The notes under the pieces were generated by a model. It saw only the letters and a program-made list of their open reading frames with translations. It searched no databases and was not told where the DNA came from. Source: Scleroderma bovista (lineage: Eukaryota; Basidiomycota; Agaricomycetes; Boletales; Sclerodermataceae). From it: a DNA stretch of 64,000 nucleotides. A program made the position numbers and the translations under genes. Below, piece by piece: positions 21,809 to 34,167 of the stretch. Location: positions 1-64,000 of the forward strand of contig JAYMGJ010000093.1 in assembly GCA_037178675.1 (NCBI GenBank), read 5' to 3'. Each line of letters begins with the position of its first letter. The stretch's first letter is position 1.

Positions 21809-22793
21809 GCCAGGGTGCTAGTCTCATAGGCACTGGAATACATATCTGATTCCATTAAGTGATTGTTTTGAGTTATGGTGCATATCTGTGAGTTTGGGAT
21901 CATTCCTCCGGCCTATGGGACATGAAACTGGTCCCTGGCATATGCAACTGGCCCCTGGAACATTACACCAGCCTCTGGAATGTTACACTGGCCACAGGAA
22001 CATCACATCGGGCTCTGTAACACACACTGGAAGCCATTGAATGATGTTATTAAATTATGGTGCATGTCTGTGAGTTTAGGATCATTCCTCCGGCCTATGG
22101 CACATGAAACCAGTCCCTAAGACATGCAACCAGTCCCTGGCACATTACACCGGTCACAGGAACATCACATCGGGCTCTGTAACACACACCTGTAGCTATT
22201 GAGTGATGTTATTAAATTATGGTGCATGTCTGTGCATTTAGGATCATTCCTCCGGCCTATGGCACATGTAACCGGTCACTAGTACATGCAACCAGTCCCT
22301 AGTACATGCAACCAGTCCCTGGCACATTACACCGGTCACAGGAACATCACATCGGGCTCTGTAACACACTGGTAGCTATTGAGTGATGTTATTAAATTAT
22401 AGTGCATGTCTGTGAGTGTAGGATCATTCCTCCGGCCTATGGCACATGTAACTGGTTGCTAGTACATGCAACTGGTCCCTGGCAGATTACACCGGTCACA
22501 GGAACATCACATTGGGCTGTGTAACATACACCGGTAGCTATTGAGTGATATTATTGAATTATGGTGCATGTCTGTGAGTTTAGGATCATTCCTCCGGCCT
22601 ATGGCACATGTAACCGGTCCCTAGTAGATTCAACCGGTCCCTGGCACATTACACCGGTCACAGGAACATCACATTGGGCTCTGTAACACACACCTGTAGC
22701 TATTGAGTGATGTTATTAAATTATGGTGCATGTCTGTGCATTTAGGATCATTCCTCTGGCCTATGGCACATGTAACCGGTCACTAGTACATGC
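21809..22793. repeat. Satellite B array (~162-bp units), left part
   Basis: After a short remainder of satellite A (to about 21830), units containing taaattatggtgcatgtctgtgag and aggatcattcctccggcctatggcacatg recur with spacings of 162, 180, 162 and 162 bp (near 22051, 22213, 22393, 22555, 22717). The 180-bp unit has one extra copy of a ctagtacatgcaaccagtcc subrepeat. The array is cut by the palindromic element at 22794 and resumes at 30291 in the same orientation. Confidence 0.85.
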
Positions 22794-22895
22794 CAGGTAG
22801 TTCAGTCACAAACCCTCGCAAAAGTGGGTCATCGGACATGTACATTTGCCTGTAAAGGTGGGACTAGCTGACGCCGGCCGATGCTCGCAGAACCG

Positions 22896-23450
22896 GGCCA
22901 GGCCGATGTTTTCTATTATTGCAAATCTAGTACAGGCCTGAGGGACATTAATCACTGCAAAACTGGGATGGGCTGATGTTTGATAAAAATTGCAGAACTG
23001 GGACTGGTGGGAGCATTGTAAAACTAGGTCAGGCCTGTTGAACAAAAAAATTGACAAGTGTTGCAAAGCTGGGACTGGCCGATGTTGTAGATACATTGCA
23101 AAACTGGGTCAGGCCTGTTGAGAAAAAAGTTGTCAATTACTGCAAAACTGGGTCAGGCTGACATGGCAGAATGGGGTCAGGCCTTTTGAGGAAAAAATTG
23201 TCAAGCATTGCAAAACTGGGTCAGGCTGACATTGTATATACATTGCAGAACTGGATCAGGCCTGTTGAGAAAAAAAGTTGTCAAGCATTGCAAAACTGGG
23301 TCAGGCTGACATTGCAGAACTGGGTCAGGCCTGTTGAGAAACAAAGTTGTCAAGTACTGCAAAACTGGGTCAGGCCTGTTGAGCAAAAAAGTTGTCAACC
23401 ATTGCAAAACTGGGTCAGACCCAAAATTGATACACATTGCAGAATTAAAT
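22896..23450. repeat. Palindrome arm: actgggtcaggcctgttgag repeats
   Basis: Variable-length direct repeats containing attgcaaaactgggtcaggcc and tgttgagaaaaaagttgtcaa occur about ten times. The mirror copy is at 29627-30181. Open frames across them only reflect the repeat period. Confidence 0.75.
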
Positions 23451-23460
23451 TACTGTGCTG

Positions 23461-25650
23461 ACTACCAAAAATGTGGACCATTGATTAGGCAATATTGTGT
23501 ACTGTTGGTGTGATAGTGTTGACTACCAAAGATGTGCAGCTTGGATTATCTAATGTTGTGTTCTATTGGTGTGGTAGTGCTGATTACCAAAAATGCGGAC
23601 TATTGATTAGCCAATGTTGTGTAGTGTTGTTGTTGTAGTGTACTACCAAAAATGTGTAGTATTGATTACCTAATGTTGGGTACTCTTGGTGTGGTAGTGC
23701 TGATTACCAAAAATGCGGACTATTGATTGGCCAATGTTGTGTAGTGTTGTTGTTGTAGTGTACTACCAAAAATGTGTAGTATTGATTACCTAATGTTGGG
23801 TACTCTTGGTGTGGTAGTGCTGATTACCAAAAATGCGGACTATTGATTGGCCAATGTTGTGTAGTGTTGTTGTTGTAGTGTACTACCAAAAATGTGTAGT
23901 ATTGATTACCTAATGTTGGGTACTCTTGGTGTGGTAGTGCTGATTACCAAAAATGCGGACTATTGATCAACCAATATTGTGTGGTGTTGTTGTAGTGTAC
24001 TACCAAAAAAAGTGTAGTACTGATTACCTAATGTTGTGTAGTATTGATGTGATAGTGTTCATTACCAAAAATGCGGACTGTTGATTAGCCAATATTGTGT
24101 AGTGTTGTTGTTGTAGTGTACTACCAAAGATGTGTAGTATTGATTATCTAATGTTTTGTACTGTTGGTGTGGTAGTGTTGATTACCAAAAATGTGTAGCT
24201 TGGATTACCTAATGTTGTGTACTGTTGGTGTGGTAGTGCTGATTACCAAAAATGCGAACCATTAGCCAATGTTGTGCAGTGTTGTTGTTGTGCAGTGTTG
24301 TTGTTTAGTGTTGATTACCAAAAATGTGTAGCTTGGATTACCTAATGTTGTGTACTGTTGGTGTGGTAGTGCTGATTACCAAAAATGCGAACCATTAGCC
24401 AATGTTGTGCAGTGTTGTTGTTGTAGTGTTGATTACCAAAAATGTGTAGCTTGGATTACCTAATGTTGTGTACTGTTGGTGTGGTAGTGCTGATTACCAA
24501 AAATGCGAACCATTAGCCAATATTGTGTAGTGTTGTTGTTGTAGTGTACTACCAGAAATGTGTAGTATTAATTACCTAATGTTGTGTACTATTGATGTGG
24601 TAGTGTTGATTACCAAAAATGCGAACTATTGATCAACCAATGTTGTGTAGTGTCATTGTTGTAGTGTTGATTACCAAAAATGTGTAGCTTGGATTACCTA
24701 ATGTTGTGTACTGTTGGTGTGGTAGTGTTGATTACCAAAAATGCGGACTATTGATTAGTCAATATTGTGTAGTGTTGATTACCAAAAATGTGTAGTTTGG
24801 ATTACCTAATGTTGTGTACTGTTGGTGTGGTAGTACTGATTATCAAAAATGCGGACTATTGATTAGTTGTTGTAGTGTACTAACAAAAATGTGTAGTATT
24901 GATTATCTAATGTTGTGTACTGTTGGTGTAGTAGTACTGATCATCAAAAATGCGGACTATTGATTAGTTGTTGTAGTGTACTACCAAAAATGTGTAGTTT
25001 GGATGACCTAATGTTGTGTACTGTTGGTGTGGTAGTGTTGATTATCAAAAGTGCGGACTATTGGTTAGTCAATATTGTGTAGTGTTAATTACCAAAAATG
25101 TGTAGTTTGGATTACCTAATGTTGTGTATTGTTGGTGTGGTAGTGTTGATTATCAAAAATGCGGACTATTGATTAGCCAATATTGTGTAGTTTGGATTAC
25201 CTAATGTTGTGTACTGTTGGTGTAGTAGTGCTGATTATCAAAAATGCGGACTATTGATTAGCCAATATTGTGTAGTGTTGTTGTTGTAGTGTACTACCAA
25301 AAATGTGTAGTATTGATTACCTAATGTTGGGTACTCTTGGTGTGGTAGTGCTGATTACCAAAAATGCGGACTATTGATCAACCAATATTGTGTGGTGTTG
25401 TTGTAGTGTACTACCAAAAATGTGTAGTACTGATTACCTAATGTTGTGTAGTGTTGATGTGATAGTGTTCATTACCAAAAATGCGGACTGTTGATTAGCC
25501 ATTATTGTGTAGTATTGTATTGTTTAGTGTTGATTACCAAAAATGCGGACTATTGATTAGGAAATGTAGTGTAGTGTTTGTGTATTGGAGTTGATTACCA
25601 ACATTGTGTAGTTTTCATTAACTAAATTCAGTAGTGTCAACACTTGATTA
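23461..25650. repeat. Palindrome arm: 60/120-bp taccaaaaatg minisatellite
   Basis: Units alternate between a accaaaaatgcggactattgatta type and a accaaaaatgtgtagtattgatta type, giving a ~120-bp dimer. Three successive dimers at 23581-23940 are almost exact copies. The reverse complement fills 27427-29616 in the other arm. Confidence 0.8.
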
Positions 25651-26490
25651 CATAAGCTCTCCAAGCGCCACTACTCCCAAAACATTACCATATTTGGTCA
25701 ATAGTTGACTTCAAATATTCCCACCTTTGTTCTGGTACTTTTCTTCCCCTTCTGTGCTTCATCCCTGGTCCAAATGTACTGTAAAAATGATTCTGTATCC
25801 CATATTACCCTATAGGATCACCATTGGACCCTCATCTAAATGTGCAAGGGGCTCTGTATCCCCAGAGAGTAGTGCAGGCTTAAAAACACCAAAAATGTTC
25901 GCATTTTTGATACATTCAACATATCAACTTAAAGAATGCATCCCCATACAGGGGATATATGTACCTACAACATATTTACAGTCCACAGCATGGGATCCAT
26001 GTCCTGGTGCGATGTTTTATGTTTTTCCTTTGCAAACATATCACCATGGCAGGCAATTACTAGGAGGTATGGTGGCTACTGGATGGTCTCCAATGGTATT
26101 ACTATGCTATACCAAAGTCCCAATACAATCTAGTGAGCAGCTGACCACTCCAAGAGGAGCAGCATAGAAAACAGCACTTTCATAACAATAGGTGCTGTAT
26201 GATCCTCCAGATCAGGTATGCACAATATGACTATCTCAAAAGCTGGGGGATACCATACAGTAGTGGATACAATTTACTCAAGTCAATACCGCTTGATGTG
26301 GGGGAGGGAAGGGCACAATAACATACAGAAGGCGTGGGAAAATACCCCACAAAATGCGGAGATATGCAAAAACATTACATATCACACAACACATAACATC
26401 TACTGACCTAGAAATGCTACCAACAGCCTACTAATATCACATAATGCTTATACTCAGCTGTTCCTGACATGCTTAGAGGCACAAATCATT
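25651..26490. other. Palindrome arm: inner single-copy segment with mirrored ORF
   Basis: This is the only non-repetitive part of the arm, present once in each arm (mirror 26587-27426). It contains a 146-codon open frame at 25727-26167 (mirror 27350-26910), beginning MFWYFSSPSVLHPW, and a 62-codon frame at 26218-26406. Neither resembles a protein family I know, and there is no zinc finger, DDE or helicase motif. The frame could be fortuitous. Confidence 0.4.
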
Positions 26491-26586
26491 CAAGGTTTGA
26501 AAAATGCGGAAATGTGCTACATCATATCAGTACTGCAGGTGCAAAGCTGCAGTGTATATGGACAGTAACAACATGTTCTTGGTTCA
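26491..26586. other. Spacer at palindrome centre
   Basis: About 96 bp that do not pair with each other separate the two arms. This would be the loop of a hairpin or cruciform. Confidence 0.7.
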
Positions 26587-29500
26587 AATGATTTGTGCCT
26601 CTAAGCATGTCAGGAACAGCTGAGTATAAGCATTATGTGATATTAGTAGGCTGTTGGTAGCATTTCTAGGTCAGTAGATGTTATGTGTTGTGTGATATGT
26701 AATGTTTTTGCATATCTCCGCATTTTGTGGGGTATTTTCCCACGCCTTCTGTATGTTATTGTGCCCTTCCCTCCCCCACATCAAGCGGTATTGACTTGAG
26801 TAAATTGTATCCACTACTGTATGGTATCCCCCAGCTTTTGAGATAGTCATATTGTGCATACCTGATCTGGAGGATCATACAGCACCTATTGTTATGAAAG
26901 TGCTGTTTTCTATGCTGCTCCTCTTGGAGTGGTCAGCTGCTCACTAGATTGTATTGGGACTTTGGTATAGCATAGTAATACCATTGGAGACCATCCAGTA
27001 GCCACCATACCTCCTAGTAATTGCCTGCCATGGTGATATGTTTGCAAAGGAAAAACATAAAACATCGCACCAGGACATGGATCCCATGCTGTGGACTGTA
27101 AATATGTTGTAGGTACATATATCCCCTGTATGGGGATGCATTCTTTAAGTTGATATGTTGAATGTATCAAAAATGCGAACATTTTTGGTGTTTTTAAGCC
27201 TGCACTACTCTCTGGGGATACAGAGCCCCTTGCACATTTAGATGAGGGTCCAATGGTGATCCTATAGGGTAATATGGGATACAGAATCATTTTTACAGTA
27301 CATTTGGACCAGGGATGAAGCACAGAAGGGGAAGAAAAGTACCAGAACAAAGGTGGGAATATTTGAAGTCAACTATTGACCAAATATGGTAATGTTTTGG
27401 GAGTAGTGGCGCTTGGAGAGCTTATGTAATCAAGTGTTGACACTACTGAATTTAGTTAATGAAAACTACACAATGTTGGTAATCAACTCCAATACACAAA
27501 CACTACACTACATTTCCTAATCAATAGTCCGCATTTTTGGTAATCAACACTAAACAATACAATACTACACAATAATGGCTAATCAACAGTCCGCATTTTT
27601 GGTAATGAACACTATCACATCAACACTACACAACATTAGGTAATCAGTACTACACATTTTTGGTAGTACACTACAACAACACCACACAATATTGGTTGAT
27701 CAATAGTCCGCATTTTTGGTAATCAGCACTACCACACCAAGAGTACCCAACATTAGGTAATCAATACTACACATTTTTGGTAGTACACTACAACAACAAC
27801 ACTACACAATATTGGCTAATCAATAGTCCGCATTTTTGATAATCAGCACTACTACACCAACAGTACACAACATTAGGTAATCCAAACTACACAATATTGG
27901 CTAATCAATAGTCCGCATTTTTGATAATCAACACTACCACACCAACAATACACAACATTAGGTAATCCAAACTACACATTTTTGGTAATTAACACTACAC
28001 AATATTGACTAACCAATAGTCCGCACTTTTGATAATCAACACTACCACACCAACAGTACACAACATTAGGTCATCCAAACTACACATTTTTGGTAGTACA
28101 CTACAACAACTAATCAATAGTCCGCATTTTTGATGATCAGTACTACTACACCAACAGTACACAACATTAGATAATCAATACTACACATTTTTGTTAGTAC
28201 ACTACAACAACTAATCAATAGTCCGCATTTTTGATAATCAGTACTACCACACCAACAGTACACAACATTAGGTAATCCAAACTACACATTTTTGGTAATC
28301 AACACTACACAATATTGACTAATCAATAGTCCGCATTTTTGGTAATCAACACTACCACACCAACAGTACACAACATTAGGTAATCCAAGCTACACATTTT
28401 TGGTAATCAACACTACAACAATGACACTACACAACATTGGTTGATCAATAGTTCGCATTTTTGGTAATCAACACTACCACATCAATAGTACACAACATTA
28501 GGTAATTAATACTACACATTTCTGGTAGTACACTACAACAACAACACTACACAATATTGGCTAATGGTTCGCATTTTTGGTAATCAGCACTACCACACCA
28601 ACAGTACACAACATTAGGTAATCCAAGCTACACATTTTTGGTAATCAACACTACAACAACAACACTGCACAACATTGGCTAATGGTTCGCATTTTTGGTA
28701 ATCAGCACTACCACACCAACAGTACACAACATTAGGTAATCCAAGCTACACATTTTTGGTAATCAACACTAAACAACAACACTGCACAACAACAACACTG
28801 CACAACATTGGCTAATGGTTCGCATTTTTGGTAATCAGCACTACCACACCAACAGTACACAACATTAGGTAATCCAAGCTACACATTTTTGGTAATCAAC
28901 ACTACCACACCAACAGTACAAAACATTAGATAATCAATACTACACATCTTTGGTAGTACACTACAACAACAACACTACACAATATTGGCTAATCAACAGT
29001 CCGCATTTTTGGTAATGAACACTATCACATCAATACTACACAACATTAGGTAATCAGTACTACACTTTTTTTGGTAGTACACTACAACAACACCACACAA
29101 TATTGGTTGATCAATAGTCCGCATTTTTGGTAATCAGCACTACCACACCAAGAGTACCCAACATTAGGTAATCAATACTACACATTTTTGGTAGTACACT
29201 ACAACAACAACACTACACAACATTGGCCAATCAATAGTCCGCATTTTTGGTAATCAGCACTACCACACCAAGAGTACCCAACATTAGGTAATCAATACTA
29301 CACATTTTTGGTAGTACACTACAACAACAACACTACACAACATTGGCCAATCAATAGTCCGCATTTTTGGTAATCAGCACTACCACACCAAGAGTACCCA
29401 ACATTAGGTAATCAATACTACACATTTTTGGTAGTACACTACAACAACAACACTACACAACATTGGCTAATCAATAGTCCGCATTTTTGGTAATCAGCAC

Positions 29501-30290
29501 TACCACACCAATAGAACACAACATTAGATAATCCAAGCTGCACATCTTTGGTAGTCAACACTATCACACCAACAGTACACAATATTGCCTAATCAATGGT
29601 CCACATTTTTGGTAGTCAGCACAGTAATTTAATTCTGCAATGTGTATCAATTTTGGGTCTGACCCAGTTTTGCAATGGTTGACAACTTTTTTGCTCAACA
29701 GGCCTGACCCAGTTTTGCAGTACTTGACAACTTTGTTTCTCAACAGGCCTGACCCAGTTCTGCAATGTCAGCCTGACCCAGTTTTGCAATGCTTGACAAC
29801 TTTTTTTCTCAACAGGCCTGATCCAGTTCTGCAATGTATATACAATGTCAGCCTGACCCAGTTTTGCAATGCTTGACAATTTTTTCCTCAAAAGGCCTGA
29901 CCCCATTCTGCCATGTCAGCCTGACCCAGTTTTGCAGTAATTGACAACTTTTTTCTCAACAGGCCTGACCCAGTTTTGCAATGTATCTACAACATCGGCC
30001 AGTCCCAGCTTTGCAACACTTGTCAATTTTTTTGTTCAACAGGCCTGACCTAGTTTTACAATGCTCCCACCAGTCCCAGTTCTGCAATTTTTATCAAACA
30101 TCAGCCCATCCCAGTTTTGCAGTGATTAATGTCCCTCAGGCCTGTACTAGATTTGCAATAATAGAAAACATCGGCCTGGCCTGGTTCTGCGAGCATCGGC
30201 CGGCGTCGGCTAGTCCCACCTTTACAGGCAAATGTACATGTCCGATGACCCACTTTTGCGAGGGCTTTTGACTGAACTATGTGTACATGC

Positions 30291-30770
30291 AACTGGTCCC
30301 TAGTACATTACACCGGTCACAGAAACATCACATCGGGCTCTGTAACACACACTGGTAGCTATTGAGTGATGTTATTAAATCATGGTGCATGTCTGTGAGT
30401 GTAGGATCATTCCTCCGGCCTATGGGACATGTAACCAGTCCCTAGTCCATGCAACCGGTCCCTGGCAGATTACACCGGTCACAGGAACATCACATCGGGC
30501 CGTGTAACACACACCGGTAGCTATTGAGTGATATTATTGAATTATGGTGCATGTCTGTGAGTTTAGGATCATTCCTCCGGCCTATGGCACATGTAATCGG
30601 TCCCTAGTACATGCAACCGGTCCCTGGCACATTACACCAGTCACAGGAACATCACATCGGGCCGTGTAACACACACCGGTAGCTATTGAGTGATGTTATT
30701 AAATTATGGTGCATGTCTGTGAGTTTAGGATCATTCATCTGGCCTATGGCACATGCAACCAGTCCAGGCA
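30291..30770. repeat. Satellite B array, continuation after the palindrome
   Basis: About three units in the same orientation as 21809-22793, ending in caaccagtccaggc, after which the repeat stops. Confidence 0.8.
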
Positions 30771-31399
30771 TATATGTTATGAGTTTTTGTTTCTTGGTCT
30801 GTGCACACTGGGTAGCTAATATCAAATTGCATTCATTATATGCACATGTCAACACCCTTTATCCCTTTCTTCCCTAACATTGACCTTGTCTGTTTAGGTA
30901 TTGTTGTATGTCATCTCCATTCATCAGTGAATTGGTCTCTGTTCCAGTATTCAAAGCCCTGTGGGTCATGGTGAATATTGGAGTTTTGACAATATCCAAC
31001 CAACCTCTTGAACATCACATGGATATCTGGAACATGCTCCAAAATTCATTAAGTGATGATATTGTGTCATAGTGTCTATCCATGATTTCAGGATCTTTCC
31101 ACTATCACAAGACACATCCAACCAGTCTCTGGAAAATCACCCAATTTCCAGAACATGCATCTGATGCTTCGAAGCCAGCATGGACAATGATGGCAGTGAT
31201 GTCATTGATTCACAATTTGTGGTGTTTGCAGTGTATTGTATCATATTTGTCCCCTTGAATGATTGCGATGGATTTCACATAACACATGGTCAGTGCATAG
31301 TACACAACAATTATATGACTATTGTGTTACATAGTGATATGTTCTAAACACCATTTGAATATCCATATTACAATGTCATGTTACAAAGACAGGTTGAAT
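30771..31399. other. Single-copy centre of the outer element
   Basis: AT-rich, no open frame with recognisable motifs. It lies between satellite B in plus orientation (left) and satellite B in inverted orientation (right), so it is the ancestral centre of the outer element once insertions are removed. Weak satellite-B-like fragments (catgcatctgatg, aacatcacatgg) are scattered in it. Confidence 0.5.
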
Positions 31400-32160
31400 A
31401 TGCCATACTAGGCTGGAGGAATAATCCTGAAGGCATAGACATGCACCATAACTCACAACCATCATTGAATTGCTTTGGATGTTTGTTCCAGAGCCTGATC
31501 CAATGTTCCAGTGGCTGGTGTAATGTTCCAGAGGCCAGTGGACTGTTCCAGGGACCGGGTTGCATGTTCCAGGGACCGGTTACATGTGCCATAGGCCGGA
31601 GGGTTGATTGTAAACTCACAGACATGCACCATAATGTAATAACATTACTCAATAGCTTCTGGTGTGTGTTGCAGAACCCGATGTGATGTTCCTGTGACTG
31701 GTGTAATGTGCCAGGGACCAGTTGCATGTGCCAGGGACCGGTTACATGTGCCATAGGCTGGAGGAATGATCCTAAACTCACAGACATGCACCATGATTTA
31801 ATAACATCACTCAATAGCTACCGGTGTGTGTTACACGGCCTGATGTGATGTTCCTGTGACCGGTGTAATGTGCCAGGGACCAGTTGCATGTACAAGGGAC
31901 TGGTTACATGTCCCATAGTCCGGAGGAATGATCCTACACTCACACAGACATGCACCATAATTTAATAACATCACTCAATAGCTACCGGTGTGTGTTACAG
32001 AGCCTGATGTGATGTTCCTGTGACCGGTGTAATGTGCCAGGGACCGGTTGCATGTACTAGGGACCGGTTACATGTGCCATAGGCCGGAGGAATGATCCTA
32101 AACTCACAGACATGCACCATAACTCAAAACAATCACTTAATGGCATCAGATATGTGTTCC
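31400..32160. repeat. Satellite B array, inverted right arm
   Basis: About four to five units are the reverse complement of the left array (ggccggaggaatgatcctaa, cagacatgcaccataa). At 32113-32200 the transition into satellite A matches the reverse complement of the left-arm transition at 21804-21890. Confidence 0.85.
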
Positions 32161-32980
32161 AGTGCCCATGATGCCAGCACCCCGGCCTGACCATACACTA
32201 TGATGACACCAGTACCCTGGCTGGGCCATATATGATGGTGATGCCAGTACCCTGGCCAGACTGCACACTATGGTGACACCAGCATCCTGGCCAGATTGTA
32301 TATTATTGTGACACTGGTAACCTGGTCAAACTGTAAACTATGACATGGGTACCCTGGCCCGACTGTAAACTATGGTGACACCTGCACCCAGGCCAGGTCC
32401 TATATGATGATGACACTGGTACCCTTGCCGGACCATACACTATGGTGACACCCACACCCAGGCCGGATTGTATATTATGGTGACCGGTACCCTGGCCGGA
32501 CCGTACACTATGGTGACACTGGTACCCTGGCCTGACCATAAATTATGGTGACACCCACACCCAGGCTGGATTGTATATTATGGTTACACCAGTATCCTGG
32601 CCTGACCATAAACTATGGTGACACCCACACCCAGGCCGGACTGTATATTATTATCACACCGGTACCCTGGCCGGACCATACACTATGGTGACACTGGTAC
32701 CCTGGCCCGACCATAAATTATGGTGACACCCACACCCAGGCTGGATTGTATATTATGGTGACACCAGTATCCTGGCCCGACCATACACTATGGTGACACT
32801 GGTACCCTGGCCCAACCATAAATTATGGTGACACCCACACCCAGGCTGGATTGTATATTACAGTGACACCGGTACCCTGGCCTGACCATAAATTATGGTG
32901 ACACCCACACCCAGGCCAGATTGTATATTACGGTGACACCAGTACCCTGGCCAGACCGTACACTATGGTGACACCGGTAC
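32161..32980. repeat. Satellite A array, inverted right arm
   Basis: About 23 units of 35 bp (accctggcc..gaccatacactatggtgacac) run opposite to the left-arm arrays. The array is cut at 32981 by the gypsy element and resumes at 39329. Confidence 0.85.
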
Positions 32981-33362
32981 TGTAACGGTCTAACTTTTTA
33001 TCTTATCTAATCTGTGATTAGATGACATCTTATCTTATCATAGCATAGTATCTTATCTAGTGCATCTTATCTATAGGTCTGTCTAGACTACAGCCTTGTG
33101 CTGTACATGCTGTATCCCTTGATGTCATTAGCATAGCCTTACCACAGGATGGCAGCTGTGCTCACTGCCTCATACAGCATACAGCCTCATGGATAGCCTC
33201 GCACAGGACACGTGTAGTGTAGTATATATACTGCTGCAATCCAGCACCCAGAGGCTCTCCATTTGAGCTCTCTTTGGGTCTTTGCTCTAAGATGCTTGCA
33301 TCCTTTCCTCTCAGAGTTTGTTGTGTGGTAGTTCTTTGGGTTTTGCCCTTAGGGTTGTCTCA
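32981..33362 (+). repeat. Gypsy 5' LTR
   Basis: 382 bp, TGTAACGG..TTGTCTCA. A TATA box (tatatata, 33223-33230) lies 38 bp upstream of atttgagctct (33261-33271), the likely transcript start. Confidence 0.9.
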
Positions 33363-33376
33363 CTAGAGCTCGAATC
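33363..33376 (+). promoter_or_regulatory. Primer binding site, Tf1-like self-priming
   Basis: Two bases after the LTR, agagctcgaat (33365-33375) is the exact reverse complement of attcgagctct in the 3' LTR (39221-39231) and in the solo LTR (21696-21706); the 5' LTR has one change. That 11-mer sits where transcription would start after the TATA box. Tf1 of fission yeast primes reverse transcription by folding the first 11 nt of its own RNA onto the binding site; the same layout is inferred here. I see no match to a tRNA 3' end. Confidence 0.7.
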
Positions 33377-34167
33377 TACCCATCTACTACTTGTTTACCA
33401 CGCGCTGTTCCCCAGCCTTATAAAGGGAAACTATACCCGGACTGCAGGGTTAAGGAGCTTTGATTCAAACCTTTCACGTTCGTCCACAGCCAGCCTTTAG
33501 TGCCGTTCCCATAGTGCTTCGGCATTGGGAGTTTTTAGCACCGCATCCTTTATGTACTGTACACCAGCCCAGGGTCGTGCCTGGTGTCTGAAGGTCGGTG
33601 CCCGTTCAAGAGAGGTTCACAGCCTCAAGGTGATTGAGACATAGTTACCCCATAGTTCCTGCGTCCGTGCAGAGGTAGACCCGTGATCTGCAGCCAGTGA
33701 CTGTTTGTTTCTGCATAGCTGTGCCACTGCCCTGACCCGGCGAGCGCGACAGGCGAACAGGAGCTTACACTTAGTTTATTGGAACACCTGTGGGGATCTA
33801 GTCCCGATATATCATTACTCCTACGTTACCCCGCTACCTAGTCACCATACCTCCCTACGAGTACTCCTTTAGTCAGGCAGGTCGCCTGACAGTCACCTAT
33901 GATACCTGTTACCCCCTTCCTCTTACGCCCACTCAAGAAGCTGCCAGAGAAGCAGACTTCAAAAGGGTTGAGCAGACATACACCGCCTTCCGTCGCTACA
34001 ACCTCGTTGTCGACACCCTTGCAGACCTCTTCCTCGGTGACCCCCGCTTCTGTGTCAAAGCCGAACCCGACCTCCCACTTGCGTGCCACCGTACGTTTCG
34101 CGCTTCCCATCTCCACCCCGCACGTCCCCGAGGAGCCCCCTACTCCCACTATCACCCATATTAAGCG

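Larger units (their letters stand above)
22786..30290. mobile_element. 7.5-kb near-perfect palindromic element with 8-bp direct repeats
   Basis: The region 22794-30282 is its own reverse complement about 26538.5: arms 22794-26490 and 26587-30282 with a 96-bp non-symmetrical spacer. gtacatgc flanks it at 22786-22793 and 30283-30290. The arms start CA..TAGTTCAGTCA on both sides. By eye I found substitutions only in the outermost ~100 bp (positions 22796, 22797, 22809, 22812, 22869 and 22895 against their partners); the other stretches I compared were identical and in register. Flanking satellite B runs in the same direction on both sides, so the palindrome is an insertion in the satellite, not a fold-back of it. 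No transposase is recognisable, so it would be non-autonomous. Because satellite B contains gtacatgc many times, the duplication alone is moderate evidence. Confidence 0.75.

Noticed and set aside
23171..23461. Repetitive ORF with LQNWVRPVEKKSCQ periodicity (and mirror at 29616-29906)
   Set aside because: The open frame follows from a repeat unit divisible by three; the other strand is equally open.
26491..26586. Palindrome centre as a replication origin or hairpin telomere
   Set aside because: The spacer is a 96-bp unpaired loop without recognisable origin or telomere motifs; flanking DNA is chromosomal satellite on both sides.
22794..30282. The palindrome as an assembly or read fold-back artefact
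   Set aside because: A fold-back artefact would also invert the flanking sequence. Satellite B keeps the same orientation on both sides, an 8-bp repeat flanks it, and the arms are not fully identical. Not excluded without long reads, but less likely.
30686..30877. Small ORFs in satellite B and the central spacer
   Set aside because: They overlap repeat units or AT-rich spacer, have no homologous motif, and both strands are equally open.
32303..32539. ORF of the type PGYQCHHSVRSGQGTG
   Set aside because: It is satellite A read in one frame; 35-bp units change frame each copy, so the ORF is short and meaningless.
33355..33362. Telomere-like ttaggg
   Set aside because: It is a single copy inside each gypsy LTR; no tandem TTAGGG array exists in the window.
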